Of a DNA stretch of 64,000 bases, positions 35,939-46,115 are shown piece by piece. The position numbers and the translations under genes are program-made. The notes under the pieces were generated by a model. That model did no database searches. It saw nothing but the letters and a program-made list of their open reading frames with translations, and was not told the DNA's origin. Origin of the DNA: an uncultured Paracoccaceae bacterium (GTDB lineage: Bacteria; Pseudomonadota; Alphaproteobacteria; Rhodobacterales; Rhodobacteraceae); NCBI GenBank assembly GCA_934500835.1, contig CAKSTR010000002.1:403224-467223 (forward strand). The letters run 5' to 3'. The number at the start of each line of letters is the position of its first letter. Position 1 is the stretch's first letter.

Positions 35939-36412
35939 TCACAGCGCCCGCGCGGCGGCCAGGACCTCATCGACATGGCCCTTGACCTTGACCCCGTCCC
36001 AGACCCGCGCCACCCGTCCCGCGCCGTCGATCAGGACCGTGGTGCGGTGGATGCCGTCATAGGTCCGCCCGTAAAGCCGCTTCTCGCCCCAGATGCCGTA
36101 ATCCTCGCAGGTGGTGCCGGCCTCGTCAGACGCCAGGATCACCTGCAGCCCGTGTTTGGCGCAGAAGCGGTCATGCGACTTCACCGAATCCTTCGAGATG
36201 CCGATCACCGTCACCCCGGCCTTGGCGAAGTCCGGTGCCGCGGCCGAGAAATCCTGCGCTTCAAGCGTGCAGGTCGGCGTGTTGTCCTTGGGATAGAAGA
36301 ACAGCACCGCCTTGCCGGGCCGGATCTGCGACAAGGTCACAAACGTGCCACCATCGCGCGGCAGGGTGAAGTCGGGCGCGATCGATCCTTCTTCAATCAG
36401 CTGTCGGGTCAT
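35939..36412 (-). CDS. bcp: thioredoxin-dependent peroxiredoxin, BCP/PrxQ type
   Basis: 157 residues from ATG 36412 with AAGGAG six bases before it. The peroxidatic cysteine is in PKDNTPTCTLEAQDF. The resolving cysteine often found five residues later is absent (AQDF), so another thiol must resolve it. It reduces hydroperoxides. Confidence 0.93.
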   Translation of the reverse strand: MTRQLIEEGSIAPDFTLPRDGGTFVTLSQIRPGKAVLFFYPKDNTPTCTLEAQDFSAAAPDFAKAGVTVIGISKDSVKSHDRFCAKHGLQVILASDEAGTTCEDYGIWGEKRLYGRTYDGIHRTTVLIDGAGRVARVWDGVKVKGHVDEVLAAARAL

Positions 36413-36530
36413 GGGCATCTCCTTGCCAAGCTGGAACGGCGGGCTTGGTGTTCTTGTTGCCTTCCGGCAGAGTTGAAGGCAAGGGGCAGGGGGCCTGCGG
36501 CAAGACGGGCACCAGAAAGACCAGAGGCGC

Positions 36531-39500
36531 ATGGCCAATTTGGCTGAGGGCACGACTGAGCGGACGGGCGCGGAAGCCCCGGCGGATGACACTTCGCCGG
36601 CAGCAGAAGCCATGGCCGCCGCCGCGCCGGTCATTGGGCCGCATGCCGCGCCGCAAGCCGAACCCCCTGGGAAAGCGCCCCGCAGCCGACGCCTGCGCCA
36701 CAGGCACCGCCCCCGCATCGGGTTGCGTCTGGTGCTGGCGCTGCTGGTGCTGGCGCTGGCCACCGGCATTTGCGGCATGGCATTGACCGGGCGCACCATC
36801 GGACTGCCGGTCTGGGCCGTGGCCGAGGTCGAGGACCGCCTGAACACCGCCCTGAAGGACAACAGCCATCTGCCCGCCGGCGCAGCCATCGCCCTTGGCG
36901 AGATCGAGGTGGCGCTGGACCATGATTTCACGCCGCGCTTCCGGCTGATGGACCTGCGCCTGATCGAGCCGGGCGGCAGGTCGATCCTTGCGCTGCCCGA
37001 ACTGGCGGTGGCGCTGGATGCGGGGCAACTGCTGCGGGGGCGGCTGCGGCCTTCCTCCGTCCGCCTTCTGGGCGCGCAGCTTGAGGCGGTGCGCGACGCC
37101 GAGGGCCGGATCGGTCTGTCGATCGGCGGCATCACGGGGATGCAGGGACCGCAGACCCCGGCCGAGGTGCTGGATGCGCTGGACCGGATGTTCTCGACGC
37201 CCGCACTGGCGGATCTGTCGCTGATCGAGGCCGAGGCGCTGACGCTGACGCTGGACGACGCCCGCGCGGGGCGCGAATGGCAGATCGGCGATGGCCGGCT
37301 GATCCTTGAGAACCGGCCCGAAGGGCTGGCGGCGGAGTTGAGCGTCACGCTCTTGGACGGTGCCAACCCCGCCCAGGCGCGCATGACGGTCGAGACCGAC
37401 AAGGGCAGTTCGGCGGCCCGCATTCTGGCCAATCTGGACGGAATGGCAGCGGCCGATCTGGCCGCACAGGCCCCGCCCCTGGCGATCCTTGGGCTGCTGG
37501 ACGCGCCGATCTCGGGGCGGATGATCGGCGAACTGGGGCCGGATGGAAAGCTCAAGGGCTTTGAAGGCGCGCTTTCGCTTGGCGCAGGCGCCGTGCGGCC
37601 CGCGCCCGAGGCGGCCCCGGTGTCCTTTGACCGCGCCGAGATGGCGCTGCGCTATGACCCCGCGCGCCAGCGCATCACCCTTGGCAGCCTGCGGGTCGAA
37701 AGCCCCTCGCTGCGCCTGCGTGCCCGTGGCTCGGCCGAATTGCAGGACGGCAGCGGCGGTCTGGCCCGGCCGGGTCAGATGCCCGAGGCGGTGGTGGGGC
37801 AGCTTGCCTTCTCGGAGGTGATGGTCGATCCCGAAGGGCTGTTCGTGGAGCCGGTCCGCTTCGACACCGGCGCGCTGGCGATGCGGGTGACGCTGTCGCC
37901 CTTCCGGGCCGAGATCGGCCAGCTTTCGCTGGGCGAGGGGCAGGAGCAACTGCGCCTGACCGGCGATGTGACCGCCGGCCCCGGCGGCTGGAGCGGCAAG
38001 GTCGATGTCGGGCTGGACCGGATGGACGCCGACCGGCTGCTGAAACTCTGGCCGGTCTCGGTGGTGTCCAAAACCCGCAACTGGCTGGCCAAGAACGTGG
38101 GGCAGGCCGAGTTCCGCGATTTCGACGCCAGCCTGCGGCTTGAACCGGGACAAGAGCCGCGCTTTGCGCTGGACTATGATTTCGCCGGCGCCGAGGTGCG
38201 TTTCATCCGCACCCTGCCGCCGGTGACCGACGGGACGGGACGCGCCTCGATCTTCGGCAATGCCTATACGATCGTGCTGGAAAGCGGCCATGTCACCGCC
38301 CCCGGCGGCGGCGCCATCGACGCGGCGGGGTCGGTCATGGTGGTGCCCGACATCACCCATATCCCGGCCGATGCCAAGGTGACGCTGGTCACGCGATCGG
38401 CGCTGACCGACGCGCTTTCGCTGCTGGATCAGGAGCCGTTCCGCTTTCTGACCAAGGCCGGACGGCCGGTCGATCTGGGCAGCGGCGAGGCCGAGATCAC
38501 CTCGCATCTGAGCTTCCCGCTGAAAGAGAAGATCGGTGTCGATGACGTCGGCTACTCGGTGGCGGGGCAGGTGCGCGACTTCCGCTCTTCGGTTCTGGTG
38601 CCGGGCAAGGTGCTGGCGCTGCCGCTGATGTCGGTCAAGGTGACCAAGGCGGGGATGGACCTTGGCGGCAAGGGCACGCTGGACCAGTTGCCCTTTGACG
38701 CCGCCTTCCATCAGCCCTTCGGAGCCGAGGCGGGGGGGCGGGCGACCGCCAAGGCGACCGTCTGGCTGACCGATGCCCGGCTGCGCGATTTCGGCATCGC
38801 GCTGCCGAAGGGCTGGCTCTCGGGCGAGACGCAGGCCAGCGTTGACATGGTGATCCCGAAAGGCGCGCCGCTGACGCTTGAGATGACCTCATCGCTGGTC
38901 GGGGCGGGGCTGGCTGTGCCGCCGCTTGGCTGGTCGAAATCCGCCAAGGCCAAGGCCAGCCTGAAGCTGTCGGCCCGGCTTGGCGCGCAGCCCGAAGTGA
39001 CCGCGCTGCGGCTGGATGCGCCGGGCCTTCTGGCCGAGGGCAAACTGACCACGACGGCGGGCGGCGGGCTGGAGCGCGCCAGTTTCAGCCGGCTTGAGGC
39101 GGGAAACTGGCTTGCGGCCTCGGTCGATCTGGTCGGGCGGGGCAAGAACCGTGCCCCCGCAATCGAGATTTCGGGCGGCACGCTGACCCTGCCCCTGATG
39201 CCCAAATCCACCGGCGACGGCGATGGCGGCGGGGCCGAGATGCAAGTGGCGCTGAACAGGCTGGTGGTGTCCTCGGGCGTGGCGCTGACCGACTTCCGCG
39301 GCGCCTTTAAGGCGCTGAACGGCGGGCTGGATGGCCGGTTCAGCGCCGGGGTCAACGGTCGCGGCGGGATCGAGGGCGCGGTGGTTCCCGACCGCGGGCG
39401 GACGGCGGTGCGGATCACCTCGGGCAATGCCGGCACGGTGATGGCGGCAGCGGGCGTCTTCAAGAACGGCCGCGGCGGCACGCTGGATCTGACGCTGTCG

Positions 39501-39989
39501 CCGCGCGGGCCCGAGGGACAATATGTCGGCAATGCCAGCTTCACCCGGCTGTCGGTGCAGGAGGCGCCGTCATTGGCCGCCCTTTTGTCGGCGATCTCGG
39601 TCGTCGGGCTTCTGGAACAGATGAACGGGCAGGGGCTGATGTTCGACGAGGGCGACGTGGAATTCGTGCTGTCGCCGGCCGGGGTGCAGATCACCAAGGG
39701 GGCGGCGGTGGGCGCCTCGCTTGGCATTTCCTTCGAAGGCGCCTATTCCAGCGCATCCGGCAAACTGGACCTGCAAGGCGTGATCTCGCCCATCTATATC
39801 CTGAACGGCATCGGCCAGATCTTTGCGCCCAGAAAAGGCGAAGGGCTGTTCGGCTTCAGCTATCGGCTGTCCGGGCCGGCGTCCGATCCTTCGGTCAGCG
39901 TCAACCCGCTGTCCATCCTGACGCCGGGGATGTTCCGCGAAATTTTCCGCCGCCCGGCCCCGGTCGTGCGCAAGGCGCCGGGGGGATAG
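36531..39989 (+). CDS. large AsmA/YhdP-like protein
   Basis: 1152 residues: a cytoplasmic basic N-terminus, one transmembrane helix (about 65-85), then a long beta-rich periplasmic region, with a DUF3971-like part in the middle and an AsmA-like C-terminal domain ([46 protein letters not shown]). YhdP-type proteins bridge the envelope and are linked to phospholipid transport to the outer membrane. It ends 1 nt before queA, suggesting co-transcription. Confidence 0.85.
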   Translation: MANLAEGTTERTGAEAPADDTSPAAEAMAAAAPVIGPHAAPQAEPPGKAPRSRRLRHRHRPRIGLRLVLALLVLALATGICGMALTGRTIGLPVWAVAEVEDRLNTALKDNSHLPAGAAIALGEIEVALDHDFTPRFRLMDLRLIEPGGRSILALPELAVALDAGQLLRGRLRPSSVRLLGAQLEAVRDAEGRIGLSIGGITGMQGPQTPAEVLDALDRMFSTPALADLSLIEAEALTLTLDDARAGREWQIGDGRLILENRPEGLAAELSVTLLDGANPAQARMTVETDKGSSAARILANLDGMAAADLAAQAPPLAILGLLDAPISGRMIGELGPDGKLKGFEGALSLGAGAVRPAPEAAPVSFDRAEMALRYDPARQRITLGSLRVESPSLRLRARGSAELQDGSGGLARPGQMPEAVVGQLAFSEVMVDPEGLFVEPVRFDTGALAMRVTLSPFRAEIGQLSLGEGQEQLRLTGDVTAGPGGWSGKVDVGLDRMDADRLLKLWPVSVVSKTRNWLAKNVGQAEFRDFDASLRLEPGQEPRFALDYDFAGAEVRFIRTLPPVTDGTGRASIFGNAYTIVLESGHVTAPGGGAIDAAGSVMVVPDITHIPADAKVTLVTRSALTDALSLLDQEPFRFLTKAGRPVDLGSGEAEITSHLSFPLKEKIGVDDVGYSVAGQVRDFRSSVLVPGKVLALPLMSVKVTKAGMDLGGKGTLDQLPFDAAFHQPFGAEAGGRATAKATVWLTDARLRDFGIALPKGWLSGETQASVDMVIPKGAPLTLEMTSSLVGAGLAVPPLGWSKSAKAKASLKLSARLGAQPEVTALRLDAPGLLAEGKLTTTAGGGLERASFSRLEAGNWLAASVDLVGRGKNRAPAIEISGGTLTLPLMPKSTGDGDGGGAEMQVALNRLVVSSGVALTDFRGAFKALNGGLDGRFSAGVNGRGGIEGAVVPDRGRTAVRITSGNAGTVMAAAGVFKNGRGGTLDLTLSPRGPEGQYVGNASFTRLSVQEAPSLAALLSAISVVGLLEQMNGQGLMFDEGDVEFVLSPAGVQITKGAAVGASLGISFEGAYSSASGKLDLQGVISPIYILNGIGQIFAPRKGEGLFGFSYRLSGPASDPSVSVNPLSILTPGMFREIFRRPAPVVRKAPGG

Positions 39990-39990
39990 G

Positions 39991-41040
39991 GTGCAGCTTT
40001 CCGATTTCGACTTCGACCTGCCCGAAGCCCTGATCGCCACGCGGCCCGCGCGTCCGCGCACCGCCGCGCGGCTTTTGCTGGCGCGGGGCGATGAGCTGAC
40101 AGACCTGCATGTCCGCGATCTGATCGACGTGTTCCAGCCCGGCGACCTTCTGGTGCTGAACAACACCCGGGTCATTCCGGCGCGGCTGTTCGGCAAGCGC
40201 GCGCGCGGCGATGCGGTGGCCAAGGTCGAGGTGACGCTGCTGGAGCCAGCGGCGGCGGGGGGCTGGCGCGCCCTGGCCAAGCCCTTGCGCAAGGTGAACG
40301 AGGGCGAGGTCATCACCTTCTCGGACCGTCTCTCCGCCACTGTGGCGGCAAAGGACGAGACCGACCTGCGGCTGCTGTTCAACCTTGAGGGCGAGGCCTT
40401 CGATGCCGCATTGGCCGAGGCCGGCGCCATGCCGCTGCCGCCCTATATCGCCGCCCGCCGCCCCGCGGATGCGCAGGACCATCAGGACTATCAGACCGTC
40501 TTTGCCCGGCATTCGGGCGCTGTGGCGGCCCCCACGGCAAGCCTGCATTTCGATGCCGATCTCTTGTCCGCGCTGGCGGCGAAGGGGGTGGGCTTCGCCG
40601 AAGTCACCCTGCATGTCGGCGCCGGCACCTTCCTTCCGGTGAAGGTCGAGGATGTGACAACCCACCGTATGCATGCCGAATGGGGCCAGGTCACCCCCGC
40701 CGCCGCCGAGGCGATCCGCGCCACCAGGCGGGCAGGGGGCCGGGTGATCCCCGTCGGCACCACCGCTCTGCGCCTGATCGAGACGGCCGCGCGCGGGACC
40801 GGCGAGGTCGCCCCCTGGGAAGGCCCGACCGACATCTTCATCTACCCCGGCTTCCGCTTTTGCGCGACCGATGCGCTGATGACCAACTTCCATCTGCCAC
40901 GCTCGACCCTGCTGATGCTGGTGTCGGCGCTGATGGGCAAGGCGACCATCGATCGCGTCTACGACCATGCGGTGAAATCCGGCTATCGTTTCTTCAGCTA
41001 CGGCGATGCGTCGCTGCTGATTCCCGGAGGGAAGGGTTGA
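39991..41040 (+). CDS. queA: S-adenosylmethionine:tRNA ribosyltransferase-isomerase
   Basis: 349 residues, GTG start immediately after the YhdP-like stop. It adds the epoxycyclopentane moiety in queuosine synthesis. Seen: [41 protein letters not shown] and FLY-type end [17 protein letters not shown]. Confidence 0.96.
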   Translation: MQLSDFDFDLPEALIATRPARPRTAARLLLARGDELTDLHVRDLIDVFQPGDLLVLNNTRVIPARLFGKRARGDAVAKVEVTLLEPAAAGGWRALAKPLRKVNEGEVITFSDRLSATVAAKDETDLRLLFNLEGEAFDAALAEAGAMPLPPYIAARRPADAQDHQDYQTVFARHSGAVAAPTASLHFDADLLSALAAKGVGFAEVTLHVGAGTFLPVKVEDVTTHRMHAEWGQVTPAAAEAIRATRRAGGRVIPVGTTALRLIETAARGTGEVAPWEGPTDIFIYPGFRFCATDALMTNFHLPRSTLLMLVSALMGKATIDRVYDHAVKSGYRFFSYGDASLLIPGGKG

Positions 41041-41086
41041 TCTGGTTCTTCATCAGAGCCGACATGTCCGGCCTGACCTGGCGGCC

Positions 41087-41224
41087 GTGGCGGCCGTGGC
41101 CGAGATCGCCCGCCGCGGCCCCGGATTTGCCGCGCCGGACTCGCTTCTGGCCGGTTGTGTCGTGACGATCGCATCTGGTTTCCTCATGCTCTGGATCGCC
41201 CGCGAGTTCGGGCTGAAGCTTTAA
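41087..41224 (+). CDS. possible small membrane protein (45 aa)
   Basis: A frame opening at GTG 41087 (or 41096) and ending at TAA 41222-41224 encodes AEIARRGPGFAAPDSLLAG followed by a membrane-like segment ending WIAREFGLKL. It fills the gap between queA and the MFS gene and stops 8 bp before the latter. No good ribosome site is seen, so this is tentative. Confidence 0.3.
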   Translation: MAAVAEIARRGPGFAAPDSLLAGCVVTIASGFLMLWIAREFGLKL

Positions 41225-41232
41225 GGTTCGCC

Positions 41233-42567
41233 ATGCTCAGAGTCCTGCGCCATTCCTGGCCGCTGCTTACCGGGGTCCTCCTTCTGATGGTGGGCAACGG
41301 GGTGCAGGGGTCGCTTCTTGGTATCCGCGGCACGCTTGAGGCGTTCAACACGCTGGAGCTGTCGGTCGTGATGTCGGCCTATTTCCTGGGTTTCCTGCTG
41401 GGATCGCGGCTGGCGCCGGGGATGATCCGCCGGGTGGGCCATGTGCGGGTTTTCGCGGCCCTTGCCTCGCTGATCTCGGCGGTGCTGGTGCTGTATCCGA
41501 TGCTGGTGGAATGGCAGGTCTGGGCCATCATGCGGGTGATCATCGGCTTCGGCTTTGCCGGGATCTACATCACCACCGAAAGCTGGCTGAACAACACCGC
41601 CTCGAACGAGACCCGGGGGCAGGCGCTGTCGCTTTACATGATCGTGCAGATGATCGGGATCGTCGCCTCGCAGGCGCTGCTCGCGGCCGGGGACCCCTTC
41701 GGCTACGACATGTTCCTGATCCCCTCGGTGCTGGTCTCGCTGTCCTTTCTGCCGCTTCTGCTGGCCGACACGCCGGCGCCCACCTTCGATTCCACCGCAA
41801 GGCTGGGCTTCAGGGAGTTGTTCCGCATCTCGCCGCTTGGCTGCGTGGGTATGCTGCTGTCGGGCGGGATCTTCTCGGCCATGTTCGGCATGGTCGCGGT
41901 CTGGGGCACGCTGAGCCTGTTCTCGGTGAAACAGATCGCGCTGTTCACCTCGGCGCTGTATGTCGGCGGGTTGGTGCTGCAATATCCGGTGGGCTATCTG
42001 TCGGACCGGATCGACCGGCGGTCGATCATGCTGTGGTTGTCGGTTGCGGCTTCGGCCGTGCTGGCGGTGGCGACGATCTTCGCGCTGCCGTTCTGGGCCT
42101 ATCTGATCGTGGCGGCCCTTCTGGGCGGCATCACCTATCCGATGTATTCGTTGCTGATCGCCTATACCAACGACTTCCTGTCGAAAGAGCAGATGGCGGC
42201 GGCCTCGGCCGGGCTGATCTTCCTCAACGGCTTCGGCGCGATCTTCGGCCCGCTGATCACCGGCTGGCTGATGGGCGTGGTGGGAACGCGCGGGTTCTTC
42301 CTATTCATGCTGGTGCTCTACCTTGCCATGGCCGCCTATACGCTGTGGCGGATGGGACGGCGGGCGGCGCCGGCGCATACCGGCAGCTTCCGCGGCGTGA
42401 CGCCCACGGCTTCGACCGTGGCTGCGGTCGCCGTGCTTGAGGCCGCGCCCGAGCTTGGCCCGTCGCCGGAAACGCCCGAAGCCGCCGCCGCCGCGGCCGA
42501 GGCGCTGGTGATCCAGCCCGCACCCCCGCCCGCCGCCGACCCGCAGGACGAGGATCGCAAAGCCTGA
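41233..42567 (+). CDS. MFS transporter, YcaD-like
   Basis: 444 residues from ATG 41233, with about 12 transmembrane segments. The MFS loop motif appears as YLSDRIDRRSIM (about 255-266). The C-terminal 65 residues are an Ala/Pro/Glu-rich cytoplasmic tail. Substrate unknown. Confidence 0.88.
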   Translation: MLRVLRHSWPLLTGVLLLMVGNGVQGSLLGIRGTLEAFNTLELSVVMSAYFLGFLLGSRLAPGMIRRVGHVRVFAALASLISAVLVLYPMLVEWQVWAIMRVIIGFGFAGIYITTESWLNNTASNETRGQALSLYMIVQMIGIVASQALLAAGDPFGYDMFLIPSVLVSLSFLPLLLADTPAPTFDSTARLGFRELFRISPLGCVGMLLSGGIFSAMFGMVAVWGTLSLFSVKQIALFTSALYVGGLVLQYPVGYLSDRIDRRSIMLWLSVAASAVLAVATIFALPFWAYLIVAALLGGITYPMYSLLIAYTNDFLSKEQMAAASAGLIFLNGFGAIFGPLITGWLMGVVGTRGFFLFMLVLYLAMAAYTLWRMGRRAAPAHTGSFRGVTPTASTVAAVAVLEAAPELGPSPETPEAAAAAAEALVIQPAPPPAADPQDEDRKA

Positions 42568-42618
42568 GGTTGCGCCCGGCCCTTCGTCCTGTCAGGCTGC
42601 CCCGAAACGGAGGTGCGC

Positions 42619-43188
42619 ATGTCAGACCCGGTCGCCGTGCTCGATTTCTGGCTGGACGAGATCGGCCCCGAGGGCTGGTATGCCGGCACGCCCGAGGTGG
42701 ACGATTCCTGCGCCACCGGCTTTGGCGATCTGGTCGATGCCGCGCGCGAGGGCAATCTGGAGCATTGGATCGACGGCCCGGCGGGAACGCTGGCCTATCT
42801 GATCCTGACCGACCAGTTCCCGCGCAACGTCTACCGCGGCAAGGCGCTGTCCTTTGCCAGCGACATCCGTGCCCGCGCCGCCGCCCGCCGCGCCCTGGAC
42901 GAGGGCTGGGATCTGAAAGTGCCGGAACCTGAACGGCAATTCTTCTACATGCCGCTGGAACACTCGGAAGACATGGCCGATCAGGATCTGGCCGTTCGGC
43001 TGATGGAGGAGCGCATGCCCTCTGACCCCGAGATGGCGCTGCACGCCCGCGCGCATCGCGAGATGATCCGCCGCTATGGCCGCTTTCCGCTGCGCAACGC
43101 GGCGCTTGGCCGGGAAAGCAGCGATGACGAGGCCGCATTCATTGCCGCAGGCGGTTATCGCGCCCTGGTCGAGTCCATGAAGGAGTAG
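42619..43188 (+). CDS. DUF924 family protein
   Basis: 189 residues from ATG 42619, with GGAGG five bases upstream. The family motif DQFPRNVYRG (about 66-75) is present, as is FFYMPLEHSEDMADQ. All-helical TPR-like fold; function unknown. Confidence 0.9.
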   Translation: MSDPVAVLDFWLDEIGPEGWYAGTPEVDDSCATGFGDLVDAAREGNLEHWIDGPAGTLAYLILTDQFPRNVYRGKALSFASDIRARAAARRALDEGWDLKVPEPERQFFYMPLEHSEDMADQDLAVRLMEERMPSDPEMALHARAHREMIRRYGRFPLRNAALGRESSDDEAAFIAAGGYRALVESMKE

Positions 43189-43246
43189 CCATGCAATCAG
43201 CGCATAGCACCCCGGCGGCAGGTTCGTTGCTGGATTGAATGATATA

Positions 43247-43260
43247 GTTTAACGGTAAAC
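43247..43260 (+). promoter_or_regulatory. small inverted repeat upstream of lpdA
   Basis: GTTTA-ACGG-TAAAC, next to a TATAGT box (43243-43248), 24 bp before lpdA. A possible operator; the regulator is unknown. Confidence 0.35.
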
Positions 43261-43283
43261 CACTTTTTCCGAGGGAGGGAAGA

Positions 43284-44681
43284 ATGGCCGACCAAGGCTT
43301 TGACGTTGTGGTGGTGGGCGCTGGCCCCGGGGGCTATGTGGCTGCGATCCGCGCCGCGCAACTGGGCCTGAAGGTGGCCATTGTCGAGCGCGAGAATCTG
43401 GGCGGGATCTGCCTGAACTGGGGCTGCATTCCAACGAAAGCCCTGCTGCGCAGCGCCGAAGTCTTCCACCTGATGCACCGCGCCAAGGAATTCGGCCTGA
43501 AGGCGGAAGGCATCGGCTATGACCTGCCCGCCGTTGTGGCCCGGTCGCGTGCGGTGGCCAAGCAGCTGTCGGGCGGCATCGGCCATCTGATGAAGAAGAA
43601 CAAGATCACCGTCTTCATGGGCGTGGCGACCCTGCCCAAAGCGGGCACCGTCTCGATCAACACCGACAAGGGCACCGAGACGCTGACCGCGAAGAACATC
43701 ATCCTTGCCACCGGCGCGCGCGCCCGCGAACTGCCGGGGCTGGAGGCGGATGGCGATCTGGTCTGGAGCTATCGTCACGCGCTGGTGGCGAACCGCATGC
43801 CGAAGAAGCTGCTGGTGATCGGATCTGGCGCCATCGGCATTGAATTCGCCTCGTTCTTCAATACCCTGGGCGCCGATACCACCGTGGTCGAGGTGATGGA
43901 GCGCATCCTGCCGGTGGAAGATGCCGAAATCGGCGCCTTCGCCAGGAAGCAATTCGTCAAGCAGGGCATGAAGATCCTTGAAAAGGCCGCCGTGAAGAAG
44001 CTGGACCGCAAGCCCGGCGTCGGCGTCACCGCCCATATCGAACAGGACGGCAAGGTCACGACGCAAGAGTTCGACACGGTGATCTCTGCCGTCGGCATCG
44101 TCGGCAATGTCGAAGACCTCGGGCTTGAAGCTCTTGGCGTCAAGATCGACCGCACCCATGTGGTGACCGATGAATTCTGCCGCACCGGCGTTGCGGGCCT
44201 GTTCGCCATCGGCGACATCGCCGGCGCGCCCTGGCTTGCCCACAAGGCCAGCCATGAGGGCGTCATGGTGGCCGAGCTGATCGCCGGCGGCCATCCGCAC
44301 CCGATCAAGCCCGGCTCCATCGCCGGCTGCACCTATTGCCACCCGCAGGTCGCATCGGTCGGCATGACCGAAGCCAAGGCGAAAGAGGCAGGCTTCACGG
44401 TGAAGGTCGGCCGCTTCCCCTTCATCGGCAATGGCAAGGCCATCGCGATGGGCGAGGCCGAAGGGCTGGTGAAAACCGTCTTCGACGCCAAGACCGGGGA
44501 ATTGCTGGGCGCCCATATGGTCGGCGCCGAAGTGACCGAGATGATCCAGGGCTATATCATCGGCCGCACGCTTGAGACCACCGAGGCCGAGCTGATGGAA
44601 ACCGTCTTCCCGCACCCGACCATGTCCGAGATGATGCATGAGGCAGTGCTGGATGCATACGGACGCGCATTGCACATCTGA
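43284..44681 (+). CDS. lpdA: dihydrolipoyl dehydrogenase
   Basis: 465 residues. E3 subunit of 2-oxoacid dehydrogenase complexes. FAD site VVGAGPGGYVAAIRAAQLG, redox disulfide GGICLNWGCIPTKAL, NAD site VIGSGAIGIEFASF, and the C-terminal HPTMSEMMHE base. Ribosome site GGAGGGA. No E1/E2 genes are adjacent in this window. Confidence 0.96.
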   Translation: MADQGFDVVVVGAGPGGYVAAIRAAQLGLKVAIVERENLGGICLNWGCIPTKALLRSAEVFHLMHRAKEFGLKAEGIGYDLPAVVARSRAVAKQLSGGIGHLMKKNKITVFMGVATLPKAGTVSINTDKGTETLTAKNIILATGARARELPGLEADGDLVWSYRHALVANRMPKKLLVIGSGAIGIEFASFFNTLGADTTVVEVMERILPVEDAEIGAFARKQFVKQGMKILEKAAVKKLDRKPGVGVTAHIEQDGKVTTQEFDTVISAVGIVGNVEDLGLEALGVKIDRTHVVTDEFCRTGVAGLFAIGDIAGAPWLAHKASHEGVMVAELIAGGHPHPIKPGSIAGCTYCHPQVASVGMTEAKAKEAGFTVKVGRFPFIGNGKAIAMGEAEGLVKTVFDAKTGELLGAHMVGAEVTEMIQGYIIGRTLETTEAELMETVFPHPTMSEMMHEAVLDAYGRALHI

Positions 44682-44803
44682 TGGGGTCGCTGAACCGCAT
44701 CGTCATGCAAAAGACCAGCCGGCACTGGCTGCGGGACCTGACGCCGGCCAGGCTGGATGCGGCGGAAATCTCGGGGGCCTGGGCGATGGGGCAGAAGGGT
44801 TGA
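44681..44803 (+). pseudogene. N-terminal remnant of a SAM methyltransferase (40 aa)
   Basis: ATG 44681 overlaps the lpdA stop (TGATG) and the frame ends at TGA 44801. The peptide includes RIVMQKTSRHWLRDLTPAR and DAAEISGAWAMGQ, which resembles the first part of class I methyltransferases common in Rhodobacterales, but everything after the first SAM-binding strand is missing. I see no continuation in other frames before the next gene. Probably a decayed gene; a functional 40-aa peptide is less likely. Confidence 0.5.
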
Positions 44804-44844
44804 CGGGGCTGGCGTCTGCGCAAGGCCTCGGCTAGCAGTTCGCC

Positions 44845-46008
44845 ATGCGCGCCTTGCCCCCCATGGTCCTGGTCTTTCTTCTGTGGTGCGCCGGTCTTGG
44901 CGCCGCCGCGCAATTCGGCAAGATCTCGGTCATCTTCGATGATCTTCGCGCCCTCTATGGCGGGCAGGGAGAGGCAGGTCTTGGCCTTGTCGTCTCGGTC
45001 GTTGGCATCGTCGGGCTGATCTTCGGCACCACCGCCGGGCTGATCGTTGCCCGCATCGGCCCCAAACGCGCCATCGTGGCGGCCATGGCGCTTGGGGCCG
45101 TGGTCTCGGCCATCGAGGCCAGCCTGCCGGGCTGGCCGCTGATGATTCTTGCCCGCGCGGCCGAAGGCGTGTCACATCTGACCATCGTCGTCGTCGGCCC
45201 CACCATGATCGCCGGCCTTGCACCCGAGGCGCGACGGTCCTTCGCCATGACCCTGTGGTCGTCCTTCTTCGGGGTGACCTACGCGATCCTGGCCCTGATC
45301 GCCGGCCCGGTGCTGGCCTGGGGCGGCATTCCCGGCCTGTTCCTTGGCCATGCCGCCTGGATGGCCGGGCTGGCGGTGATCCTGGCCCTGACCCTGCCCG
45401 CCGATCCGCCGCGCCGGACCACGCCCCTGGGCAATATCCTGGCCCAGCATGTGCAGATCTACGCCTCCCCCCGGCTGGCTGCCCCCGCCATGGGATTCTG
45501 CTTCTATACGTTCCTGTATGTTGCCTGCCTGACCCTGCTGCCACCGCAGACACCGCTGGCAGAGCGCGCATGGATGGCCACCGGCATGCCCTTGATTTCC
45601 ATTGCCGTTTCCCTGACTCTGGGCGTGCGCCTCCTGCACCGGACAAGCGCGGTCCGCCTTGTGCAATGGGGCTATCTTGCCGCCATTCCGGGCTTCGTCA
45701 TCCTCTGGTCCGGCTGGGGGCAGGGCGTGCCGATGCTGATCGGGGGCTTCTGGCTTTCCGCTGCCCTTGGCATCGTGCAAGGCGCCAGCTTTGCTTCGAT
45801 CCCCGAATTGAACGCCTCGGCCGACGACCGCGTCCGCGCCGCCGGCGCCATCGCGCAACTGGGCAATCTGGGCACCACCACCGGCACGCCCATCCTTGCC
45901 GCACTCCTTGCCAATGCTGGCCCCGGTGCCATGGCGCTGATTGCGGTGGCCTTCTGCGCGTTTGGCGTGGCGGTCCATGGCTGGCAGGCCCGCCGCCGGG
46001 CCGCCTGA
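44845..46008 (+). CDS. MFS transporter
   Basis: 387 residues, about 12 transmembrane segments, MFS loop [15 protein letters not shown] (about 65-79). CynX/NimT-like in general appearance. Substrate unknown. Confidence 0.85.
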   Translation: MRALPPMVLVFLLWCAGLGAAAQFGKISVIFDDLRALYGGQGEAGLGLVVSVVGIVGLIFGTTAGLIVARIGPKRAIVAAMALGAVVSAIEASLPGWPLMILARAAEGVSHLTIVVVGPTMIAGLAPEARRSFAMTLWSSFFGVTYAILALIAGPVLAWGGIPGLFLGHAAWMAGLAVILALTLPADPPRRTTPLGNILAQHVQIYASPRLAAPAMGFCFYTFLYVACLTLLPPQTPLAERAWMATGMPLISIAVSLTLGVRLLHRTSAVRLVQWGYLAAIPGFVILWSGWGQGVPMLIGGFWLSAALGIVQGASFASIPELNASADDRVRAAGAIAQLGNLGTTTGTPILAALLANAGPGAMALIAVAFCAFGVAVHGWQARRRAA

Positions 46009-46035
46009 CCGAAAACCGGCAGGCGTCTGCAAAAT

Positions 46036-46050
46036 GTTCGCCTTGCGTTC
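46036..46050 (+). promoter_or_regulatory. LexA (SOS) box upstream of uvrA
   Basis: GTTC-GCCTTGC-GTTC, a perfect match to the alphaproteobacterial LexA direct repeat GTTC-N7-GTTC, 66 bp before the uvrA start. uvrA is a classical SOS gene. Confidence 0.88.
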
Positions 46051-46115
46051 TCAATATCCGGTTGGATACGGGGGCGAATTGCCCTATCTCTTGGGCGCAT
46101 ACGGTGGGGCATGTG

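Noticed and set aside
45255..46115. Rightward frame extending uvrA into the MFS gene
   Set aside because: It is the shadow of the MFS coding sequence; uvrA starts at 46116 downstream of the LexA box.
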